From NCBI RefSeq assembly GCF_900497805.2, contig NW_020954630.1:1277573-1341572 (forward strand): 64,000 nucleotides of DNA, read 5' to 3'. The position numbers and the translations under genes are program-made. Origin of the DNA: Vombatus ursinus (Eukaryota > Chordata > Mammalia > Diprotodontia > Vombatidae). Positions 30,820 to 41,961 of the stretch are shown here, in pieces. How positions within the stretch are numbered: position 1 is the first letter of the stretch; each line of letters starts with the position of its first letter. The notes beneath the pieces were generated by a model, which was not told the origin of the DNA, did not search any database, and saw only the letters and a list, made by a program, of their open reading frames with translations.

Positions 30820-31015
30820 AGCATCATAGATGTAGAGCTGAAAAGAACCCAAGAGGTCATCTATCCAACCTTCTTGATTTATAGGTGTGGAACGGAGTCT
30901 AAAAGAGGGGAAGTGACTTGCCCAAGGTCACACAGCTGCTAAGTGCTTGAGTGGGGATTTGAACCCAGCTTCTTTTATTCCAGATCTAGAACTCTTTCCA
31001 TTATTTAGTGGAGGT
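30820..31015 (-). mobile_element. MIR-type SINE relic
   Basis: Reverse MIR-type text: CCAAGAGGTCATCTATCC, GAAGTGACTTGCCCAAGGTC and GATTTGAACCCAGCTTC. Confidence 0.65.
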
Positions 31016-31373
31016 CTAGAGATATGATCTGGACTATATCCCCAAATATCAGTTATGTTCTTAAAGCCCCCATCCTATGTTTGGATTTTTCTTTCCTCAT
31101 TCACAACCCACCTGAAGGGAAGAATTCCTGAACATACAGTTAGAGTAAAACATCCCTTCACCCCTCTTGCTAAAGGATCAGCCCAGGCCCTCCAGTCCTG
31201 TCCTCACCACCTTCATCTCTGATATGATCTCCAGGGATAATAGCCCTTCAGAGGTCTTGCTAATCCATGTTTAGTCCTACTTGTACTGATAGCAACAATC
31301 ATATCTTTCCATGTGGGTCCTGGTTTTCTGCCTTCAGCCGTCTCTGGCATTTTCCCCTGAGCATTCTCTAGGT

Positions 31374-31487
31374 CAGTGGTGGCAAACTCAAATAGAAATG
31401 GAGGTCACTAAACCATATGTAAGGATCTCTGCAAGCTGCATATTGACTCAAAAAACAACAAATTAGCATTATCTATGTTTTATTATG
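31374..31487 (+). mobile_element. hAT-like DNA transposon relic, left part
   Basis: Begins CAGTGGTGGCAAACTCAAAT, a terminus style shared with hAT-type MITEs in mammals, and continues TATTGACTCAAAAAAC. A SINE sits at its right end and I could not find the opposite terminus. Confidence 0.4.
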
Positions 31488-31728
31488 TGGGCAGCTAGGT
31501 GGCACAGTGGATAAAGTACTGGGCCTGGAGTTATGAAGACTCCTCTTCCTGAACTCAAATCTGGCTTCAGACATTTACTGGCTGTGTGACCCTGGGCAAG
31601 TCACCTAATCCTGTTTGCCTCAGTTTCCTCATTTGTAAAATAAGTTAGAGAAGGAAATGGCAAACTACTCCAAGAAAACCCCAATAGGGATCATGAAGAG
31701 CCAAACACAAATGAAAAATTAAACACAA
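31488..31728 (+). mobile_element. tRNA-headed SINE with RTE-type tail
   Basis: Head GGGCAGCTAGGTGGCACAG, CTCAGTTTCCTCATTTGTAA, then GGCAAACTACTCCAAGAAAA and GATCATGAAGAGCCAAACAC. Confidence 0.85.
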
Positions 31729-31757
31729 GAACTTTTACAAAGGAATGTTTACTTCTG

Positions 31758-32215
31758 AGAGAAATGATTATTAATAACCAATGATCTGGGGAGATCCAAA
31801 GTTCCCCCTTTTTCTATAGTCCTCATTTCAAAGTTCAGTCTCTTGAAGGACATTGAATTAACTCTCCTCAATCTCCTCAAGACCTCACCCAACCTTGCAA
31901 GGAATCTCTGATCTAAGGTGAAGTCCACTCAATCAAGCTTAGGTGGAGATAGGTCCTTGTGTATAGATTGCCCAAGACTGGGTAACTTAGAAGTAAATGA
32001 TATAATTAAAGTTCAATAGAATAAGCCCAGACCCTCATTGTAATATTCTTTCTCTCATTAATTGTTAACCAATCAGAGTCGATTGCCACTCTCAGAAATG
32101 CCCCTCTTCCAAGGGCATATAAGCCATTATTGTTGGCATTCAAGAGAGCCAGTGACCTCTTTTTATTAAAATGCTATTATTATTAATAAAATGACTACCC
32201 AAAAATTATGTTTCT
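31758..32215 (+). mobile_element. Solo LTR of an endogenous retrovirus-like family (fossil)
   Basis: Starts near TGAGAGAAATGATTATT. It has a CCAAT-type promoter stretch (AACCAATCAGAGTC), a TATA-like GCATATAAGCC and an AATAAA near the right end. The copy at 45816-46392 shares the same start, promoter order and end. No internal viral genes adjoin it, so it looks like a solo LTR. Old, judging by the divergence between the two copies. Confidence 0.65.
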
Positions 32216-33139
32216 TGAACTTTTAAAATATAAAACTTTTTAAATTTCAAAAGTATAATCACAAATATACAAACATACTCCCCCCACAGTGGGAGGCATC
32301 ATTCCCTTCCCCTTTTTTCTACCTTGGTCTCTGGGGAGGGAAAGGGGATTAAGTTCATAGCTCAGCTCCATTTCCATAAAGCAAAGTCCCAGTTCCAAGC
32401 CCAGAAACTGTTCTCAGGCTCAAATCCAGGCACCCTCATTTCTAAGAGCTTCTATGACAGGCTGGCTCACAGCACCACTCTATCTGCAATCCAGGCTCCA
32501 TGGTCACCAAGGTGAAAACTCCTGGGTCCCATGGAGATCACCCCCAACACTTGAAACCGAGGACAAACAACACACAATAGAAACAAATACTGCCAGCGTC
32601 ATTCCTCTGAGCCAAGGGCAAAAGAGAGGGAAACAGAGGGAGGCAAATCTCTCTCCTCTCATGGTTCAATTCATGGCATCCATGATGGGCAAAGTAGATA
32701 AAAGTCACCATGAAGAGTCCAGCCAAAAAAAGATGGCAGAGGGAAAAAGCAAATGCCTCAGTCTCACCAGTTTTAAAGACACAGGCAGCCAAAGAAAGAA
32801 GGCTACCCCCACCCATATGGTAGGGAACACTGAAAGCACCATGTTAGGCAAACTGGGCATGCTCAAAAGGCCCCTAGAGAAGCCTGGGTTACACTTCCTT
32901 CTTTTCTTATTTTCCTGGGCTTCTTTTTTGAGCCCGTTGGCCAAGGATATGCTAGAGCTAGCTCCAGTCTTTGAAAGCTAGTTGTTGAATTTTCGGTGTA
33001 AGCATCTACACTTTGGAAATCAACAAATGCTACAAATCAAGGCTTAGTTCATTGTTATGTTGATTCTCTAGACTTAAGAAAGTGCTGGAGAAAATGTTAA
33101 TAACAGATTACTCTTTAAATTGTGTCCTGTATGAATTTT
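32216..33139. other. Intergenic DNA with one long unassigned open frame
   Basis: A 175-codon open frame runs 32454-32981 on the + strand. It has no recognisable domain, no splice context and ordinary composition. I regard it as chance, or possibly leftover of an element. Nothing else was recognised. Confidence 0.4.
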
Positions 33140-33281
33140 TTGTTTGTTTGGTTTTTTTGGCTAGGAAACGGGGTTAAATGATTTGCCCAGGGTCACACAG
33201 CTAGTAAGTGTTAAGTGTCTGAGGCTGGATTTGAACTTGGGTCCTCCTGACTCCAGGGTCAGTGCTTTATCCACTATGCTG
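33140..33281 (-). mobile_element. tRNA-headed poly(A) SINE
   Basis: Reverse copy (GGCTAGGAAACGGGGTTAAA, TTTGCCCAGGGTCACACAGC). TGAATTTTTT occurs on both sides (from about 33132 and 33280), consistent with a target duplication. Confidence 0.85.
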
Positions 33282-33599
33282 AATTTTTTTTTTTTTTTAG
33301 AGACAATTAAATATTTACTAACACACCCCTGTCCCTTGACCTTCTGGAACAGCCCAGCATTATAAACGGAGGCTGTGTGGAATCAGTGGCAGTAACTTAA
33401 ATATGAAGACTTTTCTTCCTAGGAAGAAAAATTACACCAGTGCCACATCCCTTTATGGTTTTAGGACTAAGCTAAACACATAGCTTTATTTCCATATTCC
33501 TTGAGACTTTGGGGGAGAGAACTCTCTTGGATAAATGAAGAAGTAAATGAATGATAGAATGAATGATTTTTTTAAAAAATTCAATTATTCAGACCTGCA

Positions 33600-33850
33600 G
33601 GTCATACCTCCCCTCTCTCACCAGAATGGTGAAGGACCTTGAGTTCAGACTCTATGAGGATCTATTTTAAAAACTGGGGACGTTTAGCCCAGGAAAGAGG
33701 AGACTCAGAGGGGATGTGATTTATAGCAGTCTTCAAGTCCTTGAAAGACTGTCATATGGATGAGAGATTAGATTTGTTCTATTAGGCCCTCTTCAGCAGA
33801 ACTAGGAACAGCAGGAGTGTAGCAATGAGGCAAGTCTAGGTTTCATATGG
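33600..33850 (+). mobile_element. CR1/L3-type LINE 3' region
   Basis: GTTTAGCCCAGGAAAGAGG, GGGGATGTGATTTATAGCAG and AGAACTAGGAACAGCAGGAG are in the order of the CR1/L3-type 3' region of amniotes. A G-rich run follows at about 33849-33861. Confidence 0.5.
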
Positions 33851-34224
33851 GGGGGGGGGGGATTCCTAAAAATATGGGGTTTTTTTTAAGCCTCCTGTCT
33901 TTTTCCTTGTAGCTGCTGGAAATGATAGCTTTACAGGAGCATGTTCATAATTTTATGGAGGATATTTGCTTGAGGAAAAGAAGGTTCAAAGAAAAACCAG
34001 TAAGAGTGGTTGCCTTCTTCCTCTTTCGTAGAGGACCAAGGAGGAGAAAAACTCTGGGCAAGAGCTGGAAAGATATTTGCAACCAAAGCAGATGCCCAAA
34101 TAGGTTTGGATCCTTAAGTCAGTTTTCCTGAAGCCATACAAGATTTTACTAAAGTCTTTACTAAAAATCCCTACTAAATTATTTTGTGTTAGATTTGTCA
34201 CAGTGTTCTGGTCTATCAAGATCT

Positions 34225-34450
34225 GAGAGGATAAAGAACTAACTTTGGAGGCAGAAGACTTGAGTTAGAATCCTGCCTCTGATACTTACTAACCTTGCAA
34301 TCAAGGGTGAGTCTCTCAGCTTCCCAAAGCCTCAGTTTCCTCTTCTATAAAATGGGCACAATAATACTAGTTCTACCCACTTCACAAAGTTGTTACAAGG
34401 GTAGTATTTTACAGATCTTAAAATTTGTATAGATGAGAGTTATTATTCTA
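34225..34450 (+). mobile_element. CORE-SINE relic
   Basis: Contains CCTCAGTTTCCTCTTCTATA and ACAAAGTTGTTACAAGGG, followed by the diverged core and tail. Confidence 0.6.
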
Positions 34451-34506
34451 CAGTAAAAGTTTTGCCTGATGTTCATTAGAATGAAAATGAAGTTAGACCT
34501 GTTCTT

Positions 34507-34628
34507 TTTTTTTTTCCCTAGGCAATGGGGATTAAGTGACTTGCCCAGGGTTACACAACTAGTGTCAAGTGTCCGAGGCCTCATTTGACTGAGCCGGTGC
34601 TCTATCCACTGCGCCACCTAGCTGCTCC
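34507..34628 (-). mobile_element. tRNA-headed poly(A) SINE
   Basis: Reverse copy. A 13-bp target-site duplication, TAGACCTGTTCTT and TAGACCTATTCTT, lies at 34494-34506 and 34629-34641. Confidence 0.92.
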
Positions 34629-34641
34629 TAGACCTATTCTT

Positions 34642-35068
34642 AATACTTCTCTTGGCTCTTTCAGTTCTTTATCTTGTTCTTGAAAAGAATCCGTGTTCAA
34701 CTCCCCTACTCACAGTTATAACAAGCAGGGGGCAGTCAGGGCTTTGTCCCAGAGTGATGACATGGGGAGGGTTGGAAGGAGGTGCCCTCTTTCCAAGGTA
34801 ACTGCTGTTCCCTTGCCTTTCCTCAGGATCCTCTGTCAGCCTGTACCACTACGCTGTGTGCCAGTTCACAGGCCGCCAGTCCCAGGGTCCCATTGCCATG
34901 ATGCCCTTCTCCTAAGGTCTATCTTCTCCCTCTACCCTGGAGTGGATATGGGCCAGACCCTAAGAAACCCTTCCCCTCTCCTAGCTTAAGCTCACCTGTA
35001 GTCAAGTACAAAGGCTCCTAGCTGCAGCTCCACCCTGCACTGCTCTTTTATCATCTGGACTGAGGCTC
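34642..35068 (+). other. Repeat-poor stretch with an unassigned exon-like segment
   Basis: At about 34827 a CCTTGCCTTTCCTCAG acceptor-like site precedes an open stretch. One frame reads SSVSLYHYAVCQFTGRQSQG and on to IAMMPFS, with stop TAA near 34912. I recognise no family. It may be a terminal exon of an unknown gene or chance. I found no matching upstream exon. Confidence 0.2.
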
Positions 35069-35069
35069 C

Positions 35070-35300
35070 TGATTTCTTTTTGTTGTTGTTCAGTAATGTT
35101 CCACTCTTTGTGACCCCCAAATGTACTAGAACGTTTGCCATTTCCTTTTCTGCTCATTTTACAGATGAAGAAACTGAGGTAAACAGCCTTAAGTGACTTG
35201 CCTAGGGTCACCCAGCTAGTAACTGCCTGAGGTCGTATTTGAACTCAGATCTTCCTGCGTCAAGGCCCTTTGCTCTAGCCCGCTGTGCTACCTAGTAAGG
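35070..35300 (-). mobile_element. tRNA-headed SINE with RTE-type tail
   Basis: Reverse copy: the RTE-like end at the left (TTGTTGTTCAGTAATGTTCC), then GATGAAGAAACTGAGGTAAA and the head complement GCTGTGCTACCTAG. Confidence 0.8.
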
Positions 35301-36135
35301 TCTTACCCACCTTGAGTAATTAGGTTTCTATCCTAGGTTACCTCTCCCTGCCCCGGCTCACTCCCATTCGAATTATACTCTGTGGATATGGATGCTACTA
35401 GTGGGTCTTTGGGTGCACTAAAGACTCAAGTGAGAATTGTTTCTATCTCGGAAGAAACTCCAGATAGTCTTTCTCTAACTAAGTCATCTTCCTGCTTCAC
35501 TGGGAAAAGTCATCTTAGGTCATTGCCTGACAATAGCTTTTCTCTTCATTTAAAAATAAAGCCTCACCACTGAGTTTATTTTTAACCTTCTCTCCCTCAA
35601 AGTCAGTAGACAAAGGTCTGGAAGAGTTCTGGAAGAGGCTGCCTGGGACCACAGTGGTTGTTTAAGCACATCTTCAATATCTGTGCCCAACTCCCACAAA
35701 TACCATTTCTGCAGCATAGACTCTTGCTAGAGTTCACCCAGGTCACAGTTCTGCAATCTTTTCTGAGAAGGAAACACGGGCCCCACAGAGAAGGCTCAGA
35801 TTTGTCCGAGGCTCAGATAAACAACAAACCATGGCTCTTGCACTGTGGCCAAATTTGCTCTCCTCTGGGTAGCAATTTCCTCCTAAGCAACTAAGGGAAA
35901 TTTCTGTCTATTTTCTCTCTCCTTCATCAGCAGACCCCCTGAGGCTCTGCTCTAAGGCATCTGTGGCTACACAGATCACTGTGTTATAATCAGGTACCCT
36001 CAGAACATTGCCTCCTGGCAAGCTGGCTTTTAATTGAGCAGAACCCTCCTGGCTCTGGAGAGTCCAGAGTTACTTTATGTGGCTTCCCTCAACCGAAAGG
36101 TCAATTTGAAGAGAGGCCAGCTTGCTTAAATGTTT
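35301..36135. other. Repeat-poor intergenic stretch
   Basis: No recognisable repeat or coding homology. An AATAAA lies near 35556. It could be single-copy sequence of interest, but I see nothing specific. Confidence 0.45.
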
Positions 36136-36139
36136 GAGC

Positions 36140-36300
36140 AAGTCACTTCACCACTTTTTGCCTCAGTTTCCTCACCTCCAAACTAGGGATAAGAATAAAT
36201 GTCGGGTTGTCATGAGGTTCAAGTGAGATGATGCATACAAAAGAGTTTTATAGATTTTTAAAATGCTATATAAATGTTAGTTATTATTCATCAAATTGAA
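36140..36300 (+). mobile_element. CORE-SINE right part
   Basis: CCTCAGTTTCCTCACCTCC, GTCATGAGGTTCAAGTGAGA and ATGCTATATAAATGTTAG. Confidence 0.65.
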
Positions 36301-36469
36301 CTAAAGTGAGTATAGCAGCTGTGGTATACACCACTCCAGCCAAGGAAGCCCCACCCCTACTTTTCCATCCCTGAGGTTCCTCACATTCAAATGGCCTTGA
36401 TTTTATCCCAAAGGCAGACGATTTTCCTCTTCCTTACTCTGACTCTCAGACATTGCCATTGCTGGTCTC

Positions 36470-36610
36470 AGCCAGCTTGCAACGCTGCCTGGCGAGCATC
36501 CTGTAATTGTCCCAGATGTGATTCCATATCTGGGCTAAAAATAGCCATGGCGTCAGCAGTCACCATTGCAGAGAATTCAATCCCAGTCTACAAACTATTG
36601 ACCAGATGCT
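36470..36610. repeat. Segment related to 51945-52085
   Basis: CCCAGATGTGATTCCATATC, GGGCTAAAAATAGCCATGG and AATCCCAGTCTACAAAC align with CCCGGGCTGTGATTTCATAA, GACTAAATATAGCAAAACC and CCCATACCAGCCAACAG at 51945-52085, in the same orientation. On the reverse strand both have open stretches with a shared FAIFS/MAIFS-like core. It is either an unknown dispersed repeat or a pair of diverged related exons. Confidence 0.4.
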
Positions 36611-36822
36611 GGAAGAATGGCAGCCCTTTAAATTGGTATCATCTCTGGGAGGGGTAAAGAAGTTGGCTATCTCTGTCCGGTCTTCTGGGGCTATCTTGAC
36701 TTCCCAATTCCCTTTGCAGAAGTCTCCAGTAGTCTCCAGAGTTCTTGATATGGGCCAAGTGTCTAGCTTGAGAACAATATTGTTGGGTTCCCCCCCATAA
36801 TCTGAATTTGGAATCAGTAAAG

Positions 36823-37077
36823 GTTATTGTTGTTATTCATTGTGTCTGACTCTTCATGACCGCTTTTTTTGTGTGTGATGGTGGGGGTGGTTCTTAGCAA
36901 AGATACTGGGATGGTTTGCCATTTCTTTCTCCAGTCTTTACAGATGGCTGGAGAAAGGCAATCAGGATTAAGTGACTTGCCCAGGGTCGTACAGCTAGTA
37001 AGTATCTGAGGCCAGATTTGAACTCAGGTCTTCTAACTCCAGGCCCAACACTGTATCCACTACACCACCCTGCTGCC
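36823..37077 (-). mobile_element. tRNA-headed SINE with RTE-type tail
   Basis: Reverse copy: TTATTCATTGTGTCTGACTC at the left, GCAAAGATACTGGGATGG, AAGTGACTTGCCCAGGGTC and the head complement at the right. Confidence 0.85.
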
Positions 37078-37480
37078 TTTCAGAGGAGATAGGTTCAAAT
37101 CCTGTCTCCAACATTTAGTTATGTGACCATGACCAAGTCACAAGATCATAGATTTAGAGCTGAAAGGGATCTCATTTTGCAGAAGAGAAAACTGGGGCTC
37201 ACGGAGGTTAAATGACTCACCCAAGATCACACAGGGAGTTAGTGATAGAAGCAGAAATTAAACCCAGGTCCATTGACTCCAAATTCAATGCTTTTTCCAT
37301 TACACCAAATCACCTCCTTCTCTGAGCCTGAGTTTTCTCATCTGCAAAATGGGAGGTCACAATACCTGGAATGCCTCCTTCATAATATTATTGTGAAAAT
37401 AAAATGGGATAATGAATATGTAAAGGTCTTTGCCATACTTAAAGCAGTATCTATGTATCACCAATAATAATGATTATGAT
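37078..37480 (+). mobile_element. CORE-SINE split by a reverse MIR-type insertion
   Basis: The left piece, 37085-37138 (GTTCAAATCCTGTCTCC, GACCATGACCAAGTCAC), and the right piece, 37317-37480 (TCATCTGCAAAATGGGAGG, TTATTGTGAAAATAAAATGG), belong to one CORE-SINE. The reverse MIR-type block 37139-37316 (GATCATAGATTTAGAGCTG) lies between them. Confidence 0.6.
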
Positions 37481-37554
37481 GATCCACATGAAATCTTATT
37501 ATCCCATATGGATTGAGTACCCAAGGTTATGCAACTTACTCCCTATGAGACAGC

Positions 37555-37745
37555 TAGATGGGGCAGAGGATAGATGACATATGGTCAAAAAGGTCTTCCT
37601 CAGGCACTTCTCTCAGCCTCAGTTTCTTCATCTGTAAAATCTGCCTCCCAGAATCGTTGTGAGGATCAAACAATATATATTATGTAAATTTTATGTATAT
37701 ATTATGTAAATTTTAAAGTGCTATATAAATGCTAGTTATTCTTAT
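37555..37745 (+). mobile_element. CORE-SINE relic
   Basis: GACAGCTAGATGGGGCAGAG, CTCAGTTTCTTCATCTG, TTGTGAGGATCAAAC and GCTATATAAATGCTAG. The tail is extended by an AT-rich duplication of TTATGTAAATTTTA. Confidence 0.6.
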
Positions 37746-38178
37746 TAACTTCTCTGAACCTCAATTTCCTCATCTATAAAAAGAAAGGATTATAAAAAGC
37801 TCAAGTTCCTGTGAACTACTGGTGACATATGATTGTCATGGCATGAATAACGTGGCAATTCACCCAAAATGGAAGTGCCTTAATCAGGGAGTCTCTAGCA
37901 TATGAAAGACCAAATCTGTTTTTCCTTGTTTTCCCTGAAAAACATGTTGGAAATGGGTTGGCCCAGTCATTAACTCTCTTCTTTATCTGCAAAAATTAAA
38001 AGGGACAATAGCTTAGACATAGGACAGTGCCCAGGCCTCCCTCTCTTCCCAGTGCTTTTCTAACGAGCGACACTCCCAAAGCCTTCCAGTAGACTTCAGA
38101 TCGTCTCCCACTCACCATATTTGCCTCCCCTAGACAGGATTTCCTCTCCTTCTCTTGAGTCACCTGAGACAGAGATTG
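37746..38178. other. Intergenic stretch, nothing recognised
   Basis: No gene recognised. CTCTGAACCTCAATTTCCTC near 37750 may be a scrap of another SINE. Confidence 0.5.
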
Positions 38179-38179
38179 G

Positions 38180-38640
38180 ATTTAAAAAAAAAAAAAAAGA
38201 ACTTTACTAGCGACTAAGAATAACAAATTAAAAATAAAACTACTTTCATGGGGCAGAGCTGAAGAGTTACAGAGCCCAGACAGGAATCTCATCCTAAGAT
38301 ATCTCTAAACTAACCATATATGGCCAACAGAGATTCTCAGGGCTCACTAACCCCACTCCCACCCACCATCTAGGCCTGGTCTCTGTGAACAGTTAAATGC
38401 CATGCTGCTTTGGGGAGAAGGTCTGGAGTATGGTCGTCACTGCCAGCCTTCCAACCTAAGTCTTCTTCACTTTCACTTCCAACCTAGTGCCCCTTTTTAT
38501 TGTTCCCATAAGTCTTAGCTTCAGGGCACTTCTTGCTCTCGGTCCATTTGCTGGGACTAACTAATAGGCCCAATTAAACCTTTCACTCTGGCTCCAGCCC
38601 AGTTTCCAACGTCACCTAAATCTTTGCAACAGATGACTCA
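38180..38640 (-). mobile_element. Possible solo LTR on the reverse strand (fossil)
   Basis: An A15 run is followed by GAACTTTACTAGCGACTAAG and a long unique-looking block whose style resembles a reverse-oriented LTR. The ends are not defined and no second copy lies in the window, so this is weak. No viral coding sequence adjoins it. Confidence 0.25.
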
Positions 38641-39239
38641 TTTGTCCCCAGGAAAGTAGCCACCCATAGACAGACTTGACAATTTGTCCAAATCTATAAA
38701 TGCTTATAACAACATTCACAGCAACAAAGGAGTCATTCTGTATTGCTTTACCATCACCTTTTCCATCCACTTCACTTGATCAAAACCATTTTCCTCCTTA
38801 ACTTTGGAAATCACGTCTGATCCCAATTCCTCATCCCTCCTTTCCCAGGCAAGATGCCACTAAGACATGAATCTCTCCCTCCTGCCCAGAAAGTTAACAA
38901 TGCATCAATAGTCCTGGGGATGTCTGCATCTGAGGGCTTCAAAACCCATGCAATTTAAGGAATCTTTCTGAACATCACTTAGAACTGGGCTGCAGTGTAT
39001 AGGCGAGGGTAGTCTTCAAAGCCTCCTCAATATAAATTCAAGGGCTCAGTATATCAAGTTCAGAGTCATTCTGAGCATGAGTTGTTCCTGAACTTTCCCC
39101 GGGGGCTGGAAGATTATACTCATACATCTTCTCAGCAAGGAATTTCTTGAAGAAACTCTCTCCTTGTATTGCAAGATTCCCTAGCAATTGAGACAAGGCT
39201 AGACTTACTTCTCCCTGTGGAAGAAGGGCCTTTGGTTGT
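38641..39239. other. Intergenic stretch, nothing recognised
   Basis: Single-copy-looking sequence without coding or repeat signatures that I can name. Confidence 0.5.
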
Positions 39240-39460
39240 GTGAGCCAGTTTAGGTAGTATATAGAGTCCTGGATTTGGAGTCAGAAGACCCTGATACAAA
39301 TCCTACCTCCAGCTAGAGGCATCCCCATGAGCAGGTCACGTAACCACTGTAAATCTCTGTAAAATGGGAACAGAGGTACTTCACAGGATTGCTGTGCGGA
39401 TCAGATAAGATATGTATGTAAAGCTAAAAGTACTACATGAATTGTTTATTATTATAACTG
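39240..39460 (+). mobile_element. CORE-SINE relic
   Basis: GTTTAGGTAGTATATAGAG, CTGTAAAATGGGAACAGAGG and GCTGTGCGGATCAGATAAG in CORE-SINE order. Confidence 0.6.
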
Positions 39461-40355
39461 GATGGGCACATGGGTTGGTTGGGTTAGGTAGGACCTAAAA
39501 TCAGTCAAGCAGCTCTCCGCATCTTATCACTTAGATGCTTGTCATCAAAGCTCTTACTCAATAGACTCAGGGGAGTAATCCAGTTTGAAGCTCTTGCCTG
39601 GTTGTTTCTGTACTTCCCAGTTTTTTGGTCTTGAAAGCAAAAGACTTAGTCTCCAGATGATTCTAGACACTCCCATACACTATCCTCTTCTCTCCTAGCA
39701 GATATGTCACTTAGTGATGGAGTAGGAACAATACTGGCTCACAGGCAAAGTGAAGGTGTTCAAAGATAAGTTTTCAGAGGGCAAGGTACTACTTCTGTTC
39801 CATATTCAGGGTTCTTGGGGGACCTGGGCAGAGCATGTCCAGATATTGAGGTTCCTACTTCATTGTCAACTGTGGTTTTCCTCTGTCACATCCTTGATGA
39901 CGGAGCTGGAAAAGGCTGCCAGGGTTTTGGCCTCATTCAAGTTTTACTTCCTACCCCAGTTTCATTCAAGCCTAGACCTAAAATCTTGGGCAGCATTGAC
40001 CCATCTACACTGCCTCCAAGCCCTTCTTTCTCACCTGCCTAATAGTTAAGGTGAGCAGTTTTAGGTGTGGCCAAACCCATTTCTCAGTTTGCTTCCCTCT
40101 TCCCACCTCCCATCCCACAGGATAATTTCTTTAGGCTGCACCAAGCTTTTTCAAATCATGATACTCGCTGTTTGGTGTCACTGTTAAAAACGCTAAAGTT
40201 CAGGTCTTCTGGATATTGTGAAGGGGTATCTTCATTATATCATAAAGTTTCCCCCTTTCTCTTTTCTCTCTCCTCTTTTTCAGTGGTTCTCATGATATGG
40301 AATGGCTGAGGTTAAGAAGACTAAGTTAGTTTTACCAGTCATGGTCTCTGCATGA
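39461..40355. other. Intergenic stretch, nothing recognised
   Basis: Two overlapping + frames of 75-99 codons occur at 39750-40049, but they show no family resemblance or splice signals. Confidence 0.5.
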
Positions 40356-40359
40356 CATT

Positions 40360-40615
40360 TATCTAGATAGCACAGTGGAATAGAGAGACAGGCTTGGAGT
40401 CAGGAAGAGCTGAGTTCAAATCTGGCCAGTTGTGTGAACTTCAGCAAGTCACTTAAGTTCTGTTTGCCTCAGTTGCTTCATCTGTAAAATGGGGATAATA
40501 GCACCTACCTCCCAGAGTTGTTGGGAAGATAAATGAGATAATAATCATAAAGCACTTAGGACAGTGCCTGGCACATAGTAAGCTTTATATAAATGCTAAT
40601 TATTGTCATTAGCTA
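40360..40615 (+). mobile_element. Full-length CORE-SINE
   Basis: The tRNA-like head, GCCTCAGTTGCTTCATCTGT, AGAGTTGTTGGGAAGATAAA, CAGTGCCTGGCACATAGTAA and the AT-rich end are all present. Confidence 0.8.
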
Positions 40616-40790
40616 TTATCATTGCAAATGTCTGGTTTCCCATAATCATAACATAAATACCCCCTTTGAATGCCCAATTGTCTCCCTCCCAGCTTTCACT
40701 ACTGGTGTTCCTGATTCGCTATTCTCAAGGGATAGACCTCCCTTAATAATGAGTGGCCCATTTCCTCCCTCTCTCTTAGGAGACTGAGTT

Positions 40791-40962
40791 TAGGGGCAGC
40801 TAGGTGGTGCAGTGGATAGAGCACTGGCCCTGAAGTCAGGAGGACCTGAGTTCAAATCCAGCCTCAGACCAAACACTTGACACTTACTAGCTGTGTGACC
40901 CTGGGCAAGTCACTTAACCCCAATTGCCTTTAAAAAAAAGTTCCTTTTTAAAAAAAAGAAGA
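40791..40962 (+). mobile_element. tRNA-headed poly(A) SINE
   Basis: Near-consensus head GGGGCAGCTAGGTGGTGCAG with a long A-rich tail. The target-site duplication AGACTGAGTT lies at 40781-40790 and 40963-40972. Confidence 0.92.
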
Positions 40963-40972
40963 AGACTGAGTT

Positions 40973-41560
40973 CACTTTGAACCTCTTCTGCCTCTAAAAA
41001 TACATGCCGAATCCTCTCCCAGCAAGCCAGGATTGAGTTTCTGGTCAATTGTCAAATGATGCAGCTCTCAGGAGAAAAGTTACAGATGTCAATAGTCATT
41101 TAGTCCAAAGCTTCGACCAAAGGGTACTGCATCATTGGCACACCGTCTCTTGCTTTTAATACCATTGATCCCCCTCAGGGCATAGTGAGCAGCCTGCTCC
41201 AGAAATATACCTGGTTAAATGTAACCCTCATGCAAGCAGCTGTTTGGGGGTTCGTCCACTTTCTGGAAGGAGGGTTGGAATTTTAATTCTCATGATAAGT
41301 GAGAGTTACTGCATATATTCTTGGATATTTTCCAAAATTCCATCTGTTCAAAGCATAGTGATACATATGGATCATTTAAAATACATGTGAAGACATGCAC
41401 TGTGGATGAATTTGCAGCTCTTGGTTAATTTCAGATAATCTGTGGTCAGACTCCTTCTACAACTCTATTTGTCTAGTTGTATCTTCCATCTTTTCTTTTT
41501 CCCTTCCAAAGGTTTTTAATTGTGATCAGAAAGCTATTAATTTAAGAGAATGAATGAATG
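40973..41560. other. Intergenic stretch, nothing recognised
   Basis: No gene or nameable repeat was seen. A (GAAT)n-like patch follows at about 41550-41578. Confidence 0.5.
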
Positions 41561-41564
41561 AAGG

Positions 41565-41700
41565 AATGAATGAATGAAAAAGCGTTTATGAAGCATTCAC
41601 TCTGTGCCAGGTACTGTGCTAAGTGCTAGGGATACAAATACAAAAATAAAGTCTCTTATCTCAAGGAACTTATGTTCTTACAGAAGACAACATATGTAAG
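41565..41700 (+). repeat. Start of the long dispersed repeat
   Basis: TCACTCTGTGCCAGGTACTG, GTGCTAAGTGCTAGGGATAC and TCAAGGAACTTATGTTC match the first part of the copy at 24545. A SINE inserts at its right end. Confidence 0.6.
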
Positions 41701-41709
41701 AAAATGGTG

Positions 41710-41961
41710 GGGGCAGCTAGGTGGTACAGTGGATGGAGCTCCAGCCTTGGAGTCGGGAGGACCTGAGTTCAAATCTGGCCTCGGATCAAACGCTTGACAT
41801 TTACTAGCTGTGTGACCCTGGGCAAGTCACTTAACCCTGAATTGCCTTTAAAAAAAAAAAAAGAATCCTGGGGTACGATTTAAACTCAGGTCCTTCCTAG
41901 CTCCAGGTCTAGCCCCTCTGTCTACTATACCAACTAGCTGCCTCAGTGTCAAAAAAAAAAA
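41710..41961 (+). mobile_element. Chimeric SINE: forward copy fused to a reverse SINE piece
   Basis: A full forward SINE with a poly(A) tail (41710-41865) runs straight into a reverse-strand SINE segment (ACTCAGGTCCTTCCTAGCTC to ACCAACTAGCTGCC, about 41880-41944). That segment has its own A15 tail. One perfect 9-bp duplication, AAAATGGTG, at 41701-41709 and 41962-41970 encloses the whole, so both parts arrived as one insertion or the second landed in the tail of the first. Confidence 0.8.

Noticed and set aside
32454-32981. 175-codon open frame on the + strand
   Set aside because: No domain, signal peptide or splice context, composition like its surroundings, and a competing frame on the reverse strand. 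Length alone is not enough.
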